A stretch of 64,000 nucleotides of DNA from assembly GCA_910584865.1 (NCBI GenBank), contig CAJUCE010000003.1, positions 62,001-126,000 of the forward strand. Direction: 5' to 3'. The notes under the pieces are model-generated. The model was not told the origin of the DNA. It worked only from the letters and a program-made list of their open reading frames with translations, and did not search any database. Source of the stretch: an uncultured Acetatifactor sp. GTDB taxonomy: Bacteria > Bacillota > Clostridia > Lachnospirales > Lachnospiraceae. Shown here piece after piece: positions 56,575 through 64,000 of the stretch; within the stretch, counting starts at the first letter, position 1; every line of letters begins with the position of its first letter. The translations under genes were made by a program, and so were the position numbers.

Positions 56575-57519
56575 ATGTATCATATCATTATCAACCCGGT
56601 CTCCCGTTCCGGCAGGGGTCTGCGCATATGGAGCAGACAGATCGAACCGGCTCTCCGGGCCAGGGAGATTTCCTATCGTCCCTGGTTTTCGGAAAAAGCC
56701 GGAGACGCTGTCCGAATCGCCGAAAAGATCACCTCCGGCACACAGGAACCGCTTTCCCTGATCATACTGGGCGGAGACGGTACGGTCAATGAAGTTCTGC
56801 AGGGGCTTATAGCCCCCTCACGCATTACCCTGGGGTACATTCCCACCGGCTCCAGCAATGACCTGGCCAGAGATCTGAAGCTTCCCCGAAACCCTTCCGA
56901 TGCCTTGGATATCATCCTGGACTCCGGATTCGCCAGCCCCATGGACTTGGGAACCGTGATTTATCCGGACGGAGAAAAGCGCCGCTTTGCTGTCAGCTGC
57001 GGAATCGGATTCGACGCGGCAGTCTGTGAGGAGGCTCTGCACTCCGGAATAAAACGCATCATGAACAGACTGGGCCTGGGAAAACTGACTTATCTGGGGA
57101 TTGCTTTAAAGCAGCTTTTTGCCGCCAGAGCCGTGTCCGGAAAGCTGATCCTGGGTGAGGGGGAAACTGCGGACATCGGAAATATGCTCTTTATCGCCTG
57201 CATGCTCCACCGTTTCGAGGGCGGCGGCTTTATGTTTGCCCCCGATGCGGACGCAGGGGACGGTCTCCTGAATATGTGTGCCGTGGGCGATCTGTCCAAG
57301 CTTTTGATCCTTTTCGCCCTGCCCACCGCTTTCCGGGGAAAACACTACCGCTTTGACGGAATCTCCGCCTACAAGGCCAGGAAGCTGACCATTGAAACCA
57401 CCCTGCCTCTCTGGGTCCATACTGACGGAGAGGTCACCCGCAAAAGCAGCCGGATCTGCGTTACCTGCGAGAAGGATGCCATACGGATGATCTCTATGAC
57501 AAGTATTAAGAAATTCTAA
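56575..57519 (+). CDS. Diacylglycerol kinase-family lipid kinase
   Basis: This 314-residue soluble lipid kinase of the YegS/DgkB type starts with MYHIIINPVSRSGRGLRIW. The nucleotide loop is ILGGDGTVNEVL, with PTGSSNDLARDLKLP and CGIGFDAAVCEEAL following. It likely phosphorylates diacylglycerol or another lipid to recycle phosphatidic acid. The ribosome site is GAGG. It is followed by a PAP2-family gene that may dephosphorylate similar lipids. Confidence 0.9.
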   Translation: MYHIIINPVSRSGRGLRIWSRQIEPALRAREISYRPWFSEKAGDAVRIAEKITSGTQEPLSLIILGGDGTVNEVLQGLIAPSRITLGYIPTGSSNDLARDLKLPRNPSDALDIILDSGFASPMDLGTVIYPDGEKRRFAVSCGIGFDAAVCEEALHSGIKRIMNRLGLGKLTYLGIALKQLFAARAVSGKLILGEGETADIGNMLFIACMLHRFEGGGFMFAPDADAGDGLLNMCAVGDLSKLLILFALPTAFRGKHYRFDGISAYKARKLTIETTLPLWVHTDGEVTRKSSRICVTCEKDAIRMISMTSIKKF

Positions 57520-57546
57520 AGAATCCTAAAGAAGTAAAAAAAGGTC

Positions 57547-57574
57547 TTGCTATTTCTTCTTTTAAGATTATACT
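57547..57574 (+). promoter_or_regulatory. Possible promoter of the PAP2 gene
   Basis: TTGCTA (57547-57552) and TATACT (57569-57574) are 16 bases apart, about 105 bases before the PAP2 start. A TATAAA overlaps one step downstream. The leader between them holds nothing I recognise. Confidence 0.45.
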
Positions 57575-57678
57575 ATAAAATGATCAACGGATATACTATA
57601 ACCTCCTGGCAAACACGAGGCCAACCAGATGCGGCGGTTATCCGAAACAGAGAAATAGTGAAAAGGACAGGTTCTGAA

Positions 57679-58356
57679 ATGAATACATTAAAACGATTTT
57701 ACGAAAAATACAGACATGGAATTCCCTTACTGATTTACATGCCGATCTACTTAATCTGGTTTGCGTGGCTGGAGCGGACCAATACGAAAAATTATCAGAT
57801 TATCCATGTGACTGCGGATGATTATATTCCTTTCTGTGAGATATTTGTGGTTCCGTATCTGCTGTGGTTTGCCTATGTGGCATTGGTGGTTATGTTCCTT
57901 TTTTTCAAAAACAAGCAGGAGTACTACAGATCCTGTGTATTTCTGTTCACTGGTATGACCATTTTCCTTATTATATCCACGTTGTGGCCCAACGGTCATC
58001 ACCTGAGACTGGCACAGATGCCCCGTGACAATATTTTTACACAGGCAGTTGCTCATCTGTGGAGCGTTGACACTCCTACCAACCTCTGGCCCAGCATCCA
58101 TGTATATAATTCCATGGGCGCCCATTTCGCTGTGATCCGCAGCGCAGAGCTGGAACGTAAGAAAGGCATCCGGATTGCTTCCGGTGTATTGGCATTTTCC
58201 ATCATTCTGTCCACCATGTTCATCAAACAGCATTCCGTGTTCGATGTCATGACAGGAATCGCTTTGGGCACGGTAATGTACACATTCGTATACAGAAGAG
58301 AAACTGTACTGGCAGCGAGAATGCAGCGCAAGCTGAAAAAAAGAATCTCGGCATAG
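57679..58356 (+). CDS. PAP2-family membrane phosphatase
   Basis: The 225-residue product starts at ATG 57679 (AGGACAGG upstream); the frame opens 44 codons earlier without support. It has about six membrane helices, e.g. YMPIYLIWFAWL and LWFAYVALVVMFLFF. The PAP2 motifs WPSIHVYNSMGAH and FIKQHSVFDVMTG supply the two catalytic His and the Asp; the first motif (K-x6-R-P) is not clear. Such enzymes remove phosphate from lipid phosphates or undecaprenyl pyrophosphate, or act as lipid transferases. Confidence 0.85.
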   Translation: MNTLKRFYEKYRHGIPLLIYMPIYLIWFAWLERTNTKNYQIIHVTADDYIPFCEIFVVPYLLWFAYVALVVMFLFFKNKQEYYRSCVFLFTGMTIFLIISTLWPNGHHLRLAQMPRDNIFTQAVAHLWSVDTPTNLWPSIHVYNSMGAHFAVIRSAELERKKGIRIASGVLAFSIILSTMFIKQHSVFDVMTGIALGTVMYTFVYRRETVLAARMQRKLKKRISA

Positions 58357-58366
58357 ATTTTCAGAA

Positions 58367-58406
58367 TCTGCCGCATCGGGAAAACCCAACTTCCTGATGC
58401 GGCAGA
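58367..58406. terminator. Two-way terminator between PAP2 and glycosyltransferase genes
   Basis: TCTGCCGCATCGGGAA pairs with TTCCTGATGCGGCAGA over 16 bases (one G-U), loop eight bases. ACTTTTC follows on the plus strand and a shorter T-rich stretch on the minus strand. It separates two convergent genes. Confidence 0.85.
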
Positions 58407-58425
58407 ACTTTTCATAAAGGTTCGT

Positions 58426-59451
58426 TCAGTTGAACTTAAATATTTTCTGGCAGATTTTATATCCTCCCACCGAGATCTTCCGTCCGCTGCGCCCCGGCAG
58501 ATTCATTGCGCTTCCCATAATGCCGTGCCTCATCCATCCAAACAGCTTCCGATCCTTCGATTTCAGATATTTCCACAATTCTTTCTTCTTTGCCAGATTC
58601 TCTTCCGTACCGGATCGTATCAGCAACACAGAAGATACCGTCGTAATAATTTCCAGATAATTGCGCATATACTGATCCAGGCGCTTATTCTTCATGATCT
58701 CCGCTTTTCTGTCCACCATATAATCAATCATGATCTTATTTACTTTAATCTGCTGATCGATCCTGGAGATCATCACTTCCTCATTGACAGACTGACCTTC
58801 CCTCCCGATATAATAGCGATAGAAATTCACATCCAGATAATACATATTTTTCACATGGGGCAGGGGTTCAAATACATAAATATTATCTACATAAAAAGTA
58901 TGCTCAGGCAATGTCAGCTCACAGTCGCGCAGAAGTCTGGTACGGAAAATCACAGAATGCATCAATATATAATGCCCCTTGGTAAAATGATGGCAATCGT
59001 CCCAGGTAAACAACTTCCCCGTAGGAAAAATATGACGATAATGCATTACCTTCTTCCGCTTCTCCCCCTCTTTTTCATATACAAAATTGCAGACAAGCAT
59101 ATCCAGTGCACAGGCCCCCCCAGCCAGTTCCCTCAGGGTATCAAGAACCTGCAGATACGCCTCTTTCTTCACCCAGTCGTCGCTGTCCACAACCTTGAAA
59201 TACAATCCTTCCGCATTCCGAATCCCTGTATTGACGGCGGCGCCATGTCCTCCGTTCTCCTGATGAACCGCTTTGACAATCGTGGGATACTTTTGGGCAT
59301 ATTCCTCTGCAATCCCGGCCGTCCCGTCTTTGGAACCGTCGTTCACGATAATGATTTCCACATCCTCGCCGCCCGTCAGCAAAGATTCGATGCATTTTCT
59401 CATATATGCCTCAGAATTATAGCAGGGGATCGCTATCGATAACAATTTCAC
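58426..59451 (-). CDS. Family 2 glycosyltransferase
   Basis: This 341-residue GT-A enzyme starts MKLLSIAIPCYNSEAYMRKC. The nucleotide-sugar Asp is in IIIVNDGSKDGTA, with the DxD-like VVDSDDWV. The C-terminal half is helical with no clear membrane segment, and its acceptor is unknown; a cell-surface glycan is likely. It begins at GTG overlapping the SfsA-MutY stop by four bases, so the two are coupled although their functions look unrelated. Confidence 0.88.
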   Translation of the reverse strand: MKLLSIAIPCYNSEAYMRKCIESLLTGGEDVEIIIVNDGSKDGTAGIAEEYAQKYPTIVKAVHQENGGHGAAVNTGIRNAEGLYFKVVDSDDWVKKEAYLQVLDTLRELAGGACALDMLVCNFVYEKEGEKRKKVMHYRHIFPTGKLFTWDDCHHFTKGHYILMHSVIFRTRLLRDCELTLPEHTFYVDNIYVFEPLPHVKNMYYLDVNFYRYYIGREGQSVNEEVMISRIDQQIKVNKIMIDYMVDRKAEIMKNKRLDQYMRNYLEIITTVSSVLLIRSGTEENLAKKKELWKYLKSKDRKLFGWMRHGIMGSAMNLPGRSGRKISVGGYKICQKIFKFN

Positions 59452-61346
59452 CTTTCCTGTTCCTCCTCATATCTTTCCTTGCCCAGTTTGATGTCAAGGT
59501 ATTTTGTATAGGCGCTGTAAGCCGAAGGAATGGGATATTTTGTCCTGGCCGCCTCCGGTTCAATATACAGCCAGTCTTCCGTAAAGCTGTCTGTATTCTT
59601 CGGTTCCAGTTCGTCGACTCTGACCATGTATCCCATCATATGCCACTCCCTGTGGGTAAAAATATGCTTTGCCTCCTCCAAAGGCCGAATCCGCAAAACC
59701 TGCAACCCGTGGTCTGCCAGATATGCCGCCACTTCCTCAGCCGTCTTAAAACCATCCATAGAAGGAAACTCATACATCCCTGCCAGCAACCCTTTCTCTG
59801 CCCGCTTCCGAATCGCAGTCCGGTTCTCGTCCATGACCAGCAAAACCGTGCGTTTCTCGATCTTCCTTGACTTTTTAGGCTGCTTCTTCGGATATTCCGA
59901 CTCCGTTCCCGTCTGATGTGCCATACAGAGCTTTTCCAAAGGGCAGCTCTCACACAGCGGAATCCCGTTGGGAACACAGACACATGCACCGATCTCCATC
60001 ATGGCCTGATTGAAATCTCCGGGTCTGTCTTTTGGCATACTCTCCAGCAAATCCTGCTCCACCGCTGCCTTTACTTTCGCATCGGTCACCGGACGCTTGT
60101 CCATCCTGAGCCTGGCCACGACCCGCAGCACATTCCCGTCTACAGCCGGAACCGGCCTGTGAAAAGCAATCGAGGCAATGGCCCCTGCGGTATAACTTCC
60201 GATTCCTGCCAGTCCCAGCAATTCTTCAAATGTATCCGGCATTCTCCCTCCGTATTCTTTCTGTATCCGGATAGCTGCTTTCTGCAGGTTGCGGACCCGA
60301 TTGTAATATCCCAATCCTTCCCACATCTTTAAAAGTGTCTCTTCCTCTGCACACGCCAATGCGGCAATGTCCGGAAATGCCTTCATAAATCGCTCAAAAT
60401 ACGGTTTTACGGCCTCCACTCTGGTCTGCTGCAGCATGATTTCCGAAACCCAGACACGATAGGGAGCGGCATCCTCTCTCCACGGCAAAATACGCCTGTT
60501 TTTATCATACCATTTTAACAGCGGAATGGAAATATCCTCAAGCTTATACTTTCCTAAGGAATTTCTAAATCTTTCATGAACACCGGCAGATGGCGGCTCT
60601 GCGTCCGGAGTGAGAATGATTTGTACCTCCCGATTGATTTTCATGCTGTCTGGCCTTACCTTACAATCATAGGCCAGTATCTCCACACCGGCCTTTTCCG
60701 CCCTGCAAAGTGCCTCCGCAAATTGGGGGTGGGTGTCCCGGTTAGGGGTAAAGTATTGCACTGTTTCCATCTGGATCACAAATATTACAAACGTACGAAA
60801 TCCCGCCTGTCTGGCAGCAATCAACTCTTCCACATGCTTCACGGCCCTTTCCGAGGGCGCGTCGGGAAATCGTACTACACCGCCTTCCTCAAGAGTGACT
60901 CCCTTCACTTCCACGTAAGCTCTGTCAAGCGCTGTCTCCACATAGAAATCAAAACGGGAATTCCCATAGACAGCCTCCGGTTTCACCTGCACCACATCGG
61001 AAAATAGTCCGCCTCCGCGCAGCCATTCCTCCACTGCCTGGTTGGGCGCCTGCGAATCCATATTGATGATCCTCGTCCCCTTCATCACGGCAACCAGATC
61101 ATAGGAAGTGCTTCGCCCCGGATTATTGCTTTTTTCCAGGTACACCCGGGCTCCTTCCGTGAGCAATTCCCTGCATCTGCCCGTATTCTTTACATGGACC
61201 GTTTCTATCCTGCCCCGAAACGGTGTTTTTTCCTTTCCCGTTTCCCCGTTCTCTCTGGTTTCTTCTGTACTTTCTATTTCTACCCTGGCAATAAACCGAT
61301 TGGGACGTTCGATAAAACGTCCCTCCACAATGTGCTTATATTCCAT
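59448..61346 (-). CDS. Fused SfsA nuclease-like domain and MutY adenine glycosylase
   Basis: One 632-residue frame joins two proteins. Residues 1-250 are SfsA-like: EGRFIERPNRFIARVEI, VHVKNTGRCRELLTEGARVY, RFDFYVE and the acidic VEVKGVTLEEGGVVRFPDAP typical of its nuclease-like domain. Residues about 275-480 are MutY: RRILPWREDAAPYRVWVSE, the hairpin LLGLAGIGSYTAGAIASIAF, catalytic Asp near 403 in VDGNVLRVVAR, and an iron-sulfur cysteine set (C-x7-C-x2-C-x5-C). From about 490 comes the NUDIX-like 8-oxoguanine-reading domain (HIFTHREWHMMGYMV). MutY removes A opposite 8-oxoG. The start at ATG 61346 has AGGAG at a long spacing. Confidence 0.9.
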   Translation of the reverse strand: MEYKHIVEGRFIERPNRFIARVEIESTEETRENGETGKEKTPFRGRIETVHVKNTGRCRELLTEGARVYLEKSNNPGRSTSYDLVAVMKGTRIINMDSQAPNQAVEEWLRGGGLFSDVVQVKPEAVYGNSRFDFYVETALDRAYVEVKGVTLEEGGVVRFPDAPSERAVKHVEELIAARQAGFRTFVIFVIQMETVQYFTPNRDTHPQFAEALCRAEKAGVEILAYDCKVRPDSMKINREVQIILTPDAEPPSAGVHERFRNSLGKYKLEDISIPLLKWYDKNRRILPWREDAAPYRVWVSEIMLQQTRVEAVKPYFERFMKAFPDIAALACAEEETLLKMWEGLGYYNRVRNLQKAAIRIQKEYGGRMPDTFEELLGLAGIGSYTAGAIASIAFHRPVPAVDGNVLRVVARLRMDKRPVTDAKVKAAVEQDLLESMPKDRPGDFNQAMMEIGACVCVPNGIPLCESCPLEKLCMAHQTGTESEYPKKQPKKSRKIEKRTVLLVMDENRTAIRKRAEKGLLAGMYEFPSMDGFKTAEEVAAYLADHGLQVLRIRPLEEAKHIFTHREWHMMGYMVRVDELEPKNTDSFTEDWLYIEPEAARTKYPIPSAYSAYTKYLDIKLGKERYEEEQER

Positions 61347-61440
61347 TCGAAAAATGTGTCTCCTGATAAACTTCTGTATGTTATGACAATATACAGTATT
61401 CCCCGTTTTTCCTCTCGTAAACAATCAGAAATCGTAAACG

Positions 61441-62403
61441 CTACGCCTGTCTTGCTCTGCGGCCTCTATGCTCCGCCGCCCTGTACGGAACCCTGGCCGC
61501 CGGCACTGCCTGGGCTGCGCTGGATGTATGTACCGACTGATCGTCAAAAAATATCTGTGCCCCAAATGCCTTCAGCACATCCCGTTTCTCCAGTCCTCCC
61601 AGAAAAAAGGCCTCATCCACTCGTACATTCCAGGAGCGCATAGTACGAATCACTCTCTCATGGGCGGGTGCGCTCCTGGACGTTACCAGTGCGGTCCTGA
61701 TCGGGCAATCCTGTGTTCCCAGATCTCTCTGCAAATCCGAAAGCTTTTTCAGAAACTGTGCAAAGGGTCCCTCCGCCAAAGGTTCCTTTGCATGTATTTT
61801 CTCATTTTCCTCAAACGCATTCAAGCCCTTTTCCTTAAAAATCATCTCAGACTCATCCGTAAAAAGAACCGCATCTCCGTCAAAAGCAATGCGGATGGGG
61901 ACAGTATGCTGCACCGGCTTCCGTTCCTGTCCGCCGGGCGCCGGGTTCCCGATCCCGCTTTGTTCCGTACAGATAATCCCCGCCGCAATCCCATTGTCTA
62001 TGGCACTCTGGACATCATCCTCATAGGCAGACAGAAACAAATCTGTATGGAAGGCTTCCAGATACGGCGCCAGCGAGGCGCCGCTTACCAGCACGGAGCG
62101 GGTGATATCCAGGCCGTAATGTGCGATGGCATTAAACACACGCAGGGAAGAATCCGGACTGTTGCGCGACATAATGATGACCTCCACCAGATTCTTCTCC
62201 GGGCTGTACTCATTTAAACGAAGCAATGACCTAATCAGCCCGAACCCCGGCCCCGGTTTCAGAATCTCCTGTTCATGCTCTACCTGATAACTGCAATAGG
62301 CTTCCACTCCCTGCTGCTCAAAAATCTCATTTTCCACAGTCAGGTCGAACAGTGCCCGGGAAGAGACTCCTATTACCATTTTCCTGTCCAGATTATATGC
62401 CAT
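61441..62403 (-). CDS. Cytosolic 5'-nucleotidase, NT5C1-like family
   Basis: The 320-residue product starts at ATG 62403 (AGGGGCGGC upstream). The HAD-like family pattern includes MVIGVSSRALFDL at the start, VIIMSRNSPDSSLRVFNAI, IAFDGDAVLFTDESEM and FFLGGLEKRDVLKAFGAQIFFDDQ. It resembles the PF06189 5'-nucleotidase family, which releases phosphate from AMP or IMP. It lies upstream of SfsA-MutY on the same strand. Confidence 0.85.
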   Translation of the reverse strand: MAYNLDRKMVIGVSSRALFDLTVENEIFEQQGVEAYCSYQVEHEQEILKPGPGFGLIRSLLRLNEYSPEKNLVEVIIMSRNSPDSSLRVFNAIAHYGLDITRSVLVSGASLAPYLEAFHTDLFLSAYEDDVQSAIDNGIAAGIICTEQSGIGNPAPGGQERKPVQHTVPIRIAFDGDAVLFTDESEMIFKEKGLNAFEENEKIHAKEPLAEGPFAQFLKKLSDLQRDLGTQDCPIRTALVTSRSAPAHERVIRTMRSWNVRVDEAFFLGGLEKRDVLKAFGAQIFFDDQSVHTSSAAQAVPAARVPYRAAEHRGRRARQA

Positions 62404-62460
62404 ATGCCGCCCCTTTCTGCTCATACCTGACAATAATCTCTGATCCCAGGCATGAAATTC

Positions 62461-63084
62461 TCATCTCAAACGGTTGCACTCATAGCGTTCCAAAGTCAGC
62501 AGACATGTCCGCAGAGCCTCGTAACGTTCTTCCACATCGCCGTCATTGATCTCTATATCACATGCAATCGCCATAGTAGTAATCATATCGTCCGTGATTC
62601 TGTGATGGATTCCCGCCAGAATATTCAGCTTCTGTTCATAGCTGTCAGAATCCAGGAATTCCAATACCATAGGATCCAGCGCGATCTCATCGGACTGCGG
62701 GCATTCTATCCTGTCAAATACTCCCTGCACCGCCTCCTTCGCCGCAGGCATCACGCTTTCCCCGGCGAAGGCATCTTCAGCACGCCTTTTATTCTCTTCG
62801 GCAGGCGCTTCCTCCTTCTCCGCACTCAAGTAAGCCCGCTGCCTTTCTGCCTCCGGTCCCTGCAGTTCAAACCTGAAAATCTGCCCTGCATCGGGATACC
62901 TCTCCCGGTTCAGCCGCTCCGTAAACATGGCCAGCGGTCTGGCATATGTCTTGAAGTCGCCGTACAGCGCCTGATAGATAACCATCTGCTCTCCTGTCTC
63001 CGTATGCTCGGCAACAGCTGTGATCTGATACAGATTTCCCTTAAAATGCCGATATATCTCATGTGGTTTTGGAATAAATGCCAT
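62461..63084 (-). CDS. DUF1653-domain protein
   Basis: The 207-residue product begins with a DUF1653 domain (about 8-70): YRHFKGNLYQITAVAEHTET, VIYQALYGDFKTYARPLAMF. This fold is an SH3-like beta domain of unknown role. The remaining 130 residues are acidic and helical and do not resemble a named family; they include DRIECPQSDEIALDPMVLEFL. AAGGAG lies 11 bases before the ATG. It may be transcribed with the 5'-nucleotidase gene. Confidence 0.8.
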   Translation of the reverse strand: MAFIPKPHEIYRHFKGNLYQITAVAEHTETGEQMVIYQALYGDFKTYARPLAMFTERLNRERYPDAGQIFRFELQGPEAERQRAYLSAEKEEAPAEENKRRAEDAFAGESVMPAAKEAVQGVFDRIECPQSDEIALDPMVLEFLDSDSYEQKLNILAGIHHRITDDMITTMAIACDIEINDGDVEERYEALRTCLLTLERYECNRLR

Positions 63085-63182
63085 TTTCTCAAGACTCCTT
63101 TCCGCCCCTTTCCGGGAAATACTCTTCCCGGCTTCCTAAAAAGAGTATACCCCTATTTTCGGAAATTGTCATGTAATTTCTG

Positions 63183-63554
63183 TCATCGATTTATTAAAAA
63201 TTCATGTCGAAAAGTGCAGTCCGCATCTTCAAAGACCATTTTCTCCAGTTCTTTCATCAGCAGAAGACGGTTTTCCTCATCCAGCCTGTCGATCTTTCCG
63301 TGGTGTATTGTCAAAGTATACTCTCTGCTCCCATCGGCGGCGATCACCCTTGTCAGCATTACACCGCTGTACAGAAAACCCTCCTTATTCAAAAATTCCT
63401 TCACCGCATCCACCAAGCTCTCTTCCTTTTCCCTGTAATATCCTTCCACTTCCTGGACGCTTAAGTCTGTCCTGCTCATCACCGTACCTGCGCTGCAAAA
63501 AACCGCGATCAATGTCAAAAGCAATACTACTGTTATAAATCCGCCTTTATTCAT
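63183..63554 (-). CDS. Small membrane-anchored protein under probable SOS control
   Basis: The 123-residue product starts at ATG 63554 (GGAAGGGTGAAGAAT upstream); the longer frame reads through the promoter and is not used. The N-terminal helix GGFITVVLLLTLIAVFCSAG is a membrane anchor or signal; the rest (KEESLVDAVKEFLNKEGFLY, SREYTLTIHHGKIDRLDEEN) is a small alpha/beta domain facing outside. I know no family match. Its promoter carries two LexA-type boxes, so it should be induced by DNA damage. By analogy with small SOS membrane proteins such as YneA it might delay division, but there is no sequence homology to support that. Confidence 0.75.
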   Translation of the reverse strand: MNKGGFITVVLLLTLIAVFCSAGTVMSRTDLSVQEVEGYYREKEESLVDAVKEFLNKEGFLYSGVMLTRVIAADGSREYTLTIHHGKIDRLDEENRLLLMKELEKMVFEDADCTFRHEFLINR

Positions 63555-63589
63555 ATTCTTCACCCTTCCCTCCTCGTTCCTCTCCGCAA

Positions 63590-63601
63590 GAACAAACGTT
63601 C
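63590..63601. promoter_or_regulatory. LexA (SOS) box, full match
   Basis: GAACAAACGTTC matches the core of the Gram-positive LexA box (CGAACRNRYGTTYC) at all symmetric positions. It lies just downstream of the -10 element, where a bound repressor would block transcription. Confidence 0.75.
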
Positions 63602-63614
63602 TTGTATTTGTATT

Positions 63615-63643
63615 AGAATAAAACATTTGTTCTGTTTTGTCAA
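63615..63643 (-). promoter_or_regulatory. Promoter with a second LexA-type box in its spacer
   Basis: On the minus strand a perfect TTGACA (63638-63643) is 17 bases from TATTCT (63615-63620). The spacer contains GAACAAATGTTT (63621-63632), one arm of which is imperfect. The two boxes are centred 31 bases apart, about three helical turns. Confidence 0.75.
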
Positions 63644-63767
63644 TCCCTTTAATGGACAAATTGTATTAAATTACAAGTCCCATAAAACTCCCTCAAAACC
63701 GCGGGTGCCGAAGCTGACAGCCGAACAGGAGATTGCCTGTCCGTCTGACGGCGGATTTTCTATAATG

Positions 63768-63797
63768 AAAAAAAGAGAATGCCGCCGCACTCTCTTT
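63768..63797 (-). terminator. Terminator of the partial regulator gene
   Basis: On the minus strand AAAGAGAGTGC pairs with GCATTCTCTTT (one mismatch), four-base loop, followed by a run of T. It begins 23 bases after the regulator stop. Confidence 0.85.
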
Positions 63798-63820
63798 CTG
63801 CATTATCTCTTATATTTTCT

Positions 63821-64000
63821 TTATTCCATGGGATAAAAAATCATATCATAAAACGAACATTGATCGTCCGAAATATTATAATAGACATGCTCGACATCCG
63901 CCCGAAACCGCAGCGATTGCTCTGTTGTGAGAATCACCTCCTCTTCGCCGATAATGACCTTCAAGGTTCCGTCCGTCACAAAGATATATTTCTCCACACC
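63821..64000 (-). CDS. C-terminal end of a cupin-domain transcriptional regulator (partial)
   Basis: Only the last 59 codons are in the window. They read VEKYIFVTDGTLKVIIG, EEVILTTEQSLRFRADVEHV and YYNISDDQC, ending MIFYPME and TAA. The beta pattern with a late His before Tyr-x-N is that of the cupin domain that ends many XRE-family regulators. The DNA-binding part would lie beyond base 64000, so the class is an inference. Confidence 0.7.
   Translation of the reverse strand, partial: GVEKYIFVTDGTLKVIIGEEEVILTTEQSLRFRADVEHVYYNISDDQCSFYDMIFYPME

Noticed and set aside
63119..63148. ATACTCTT/AAGAGTAT hairpin before the DUF1653 gene as a terminator
   Set aside because: The stem is short and no T run follows in the direction of transcription; too weak to call.
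63627..63836. 69-codon plus-strand frame near the right end
   Set aside because: It runs through the SOS promoter and the terminator of the regulator gene and has no start site or protein-like pattern.

Overview
The window looks like chromosomal DNA of a Lachnospiraceae-type member of the Clostridia. The evidence is gene content and order typical of that group: rsgA-prkC-prpC-rlmN-rsmB, a yugP-type peptidase, fmt-def-priA, ACT/UPF0210 pairs, MetY, and the DUF5716/DUF5717-type proteins. Ribosome binding sites are strong and of the AGGAGG type. Nearly all genes lie on the minus strand. The plus-strand genes are a toxin-antitoxin remnant, purC, a SpoIID-like gene, a lipid kinase and a PAP2 protein. 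I saw no tRNA, rRNA, CRISPR array, insertion sequence or prophage.

Layout: 0-4 kb holds a two-gene heteromeric ABC exporter. 4-8.3 kb is an eroded accessory patch: a RelB/YoeB-type module whose toxin is frameshifted, an oxidoreductase, an internally deleted nucleoside phosphorylase, manA and a ROK sugar kinase. 8.4-21.4 kb is housekeeping: UPF0210 plus ACT, a YycJ-type hydrolase, coaE, polA, an orphan zinc-finger anti-sigma-like protein, metY, purC, plsC, a PurF-like protein without the glutaminase cysteine, and purB. A 37-40 bp minisatellite lies at 10.3-10.6 kb.

21.4-28.5 kb is the most original region. It is a four-gene operon with its own promoter, encoding a large beta-sandwich/helical-repeat protein, an Hsp70/actin-fold ATPase-like protein, a small helical-repeat protein and a membrane-hairpin coiled-coil protein. 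It has no described function that I know of. Just upstream is a Ytr-type ABC transporter pair whose mRNA leader carries a long, nearly perfect stem-loop with an alternative fold.

30-37.5 kb has a SpoIID-like peptidoglycan-binding protein and sbcDC with an unusually long SbcC. 37.5-50.7 kb is a conserved translation, Ser/Thr phospho-signalling, primosome and cell wall block. 50.9-56.4 kb has a GH3/NagZ-like enzyme and a glyA-hom-lysC operon for the aspartate and one-carbon pathways. 56.5-64 kb has lipid kinase and PAP2 genes, a glycosyltransferase, an SfsA-MutY fusion, a 5'-nucleotidase, a DUF1653 protein, a small membrane-anchored protein behind a LexA-type SOS promoter, and the 3' end of a cupin-type regulator gene.

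One unexpected thread links unrelated genes. An 18-bp in-frame repeat (6-residue S-x-E-E-x-x unit, core TTCCATGGAA) occurs as a seven-unit array in both an ABC transporter ATPase domain and SbcD, and as a two-unit array in PriA.
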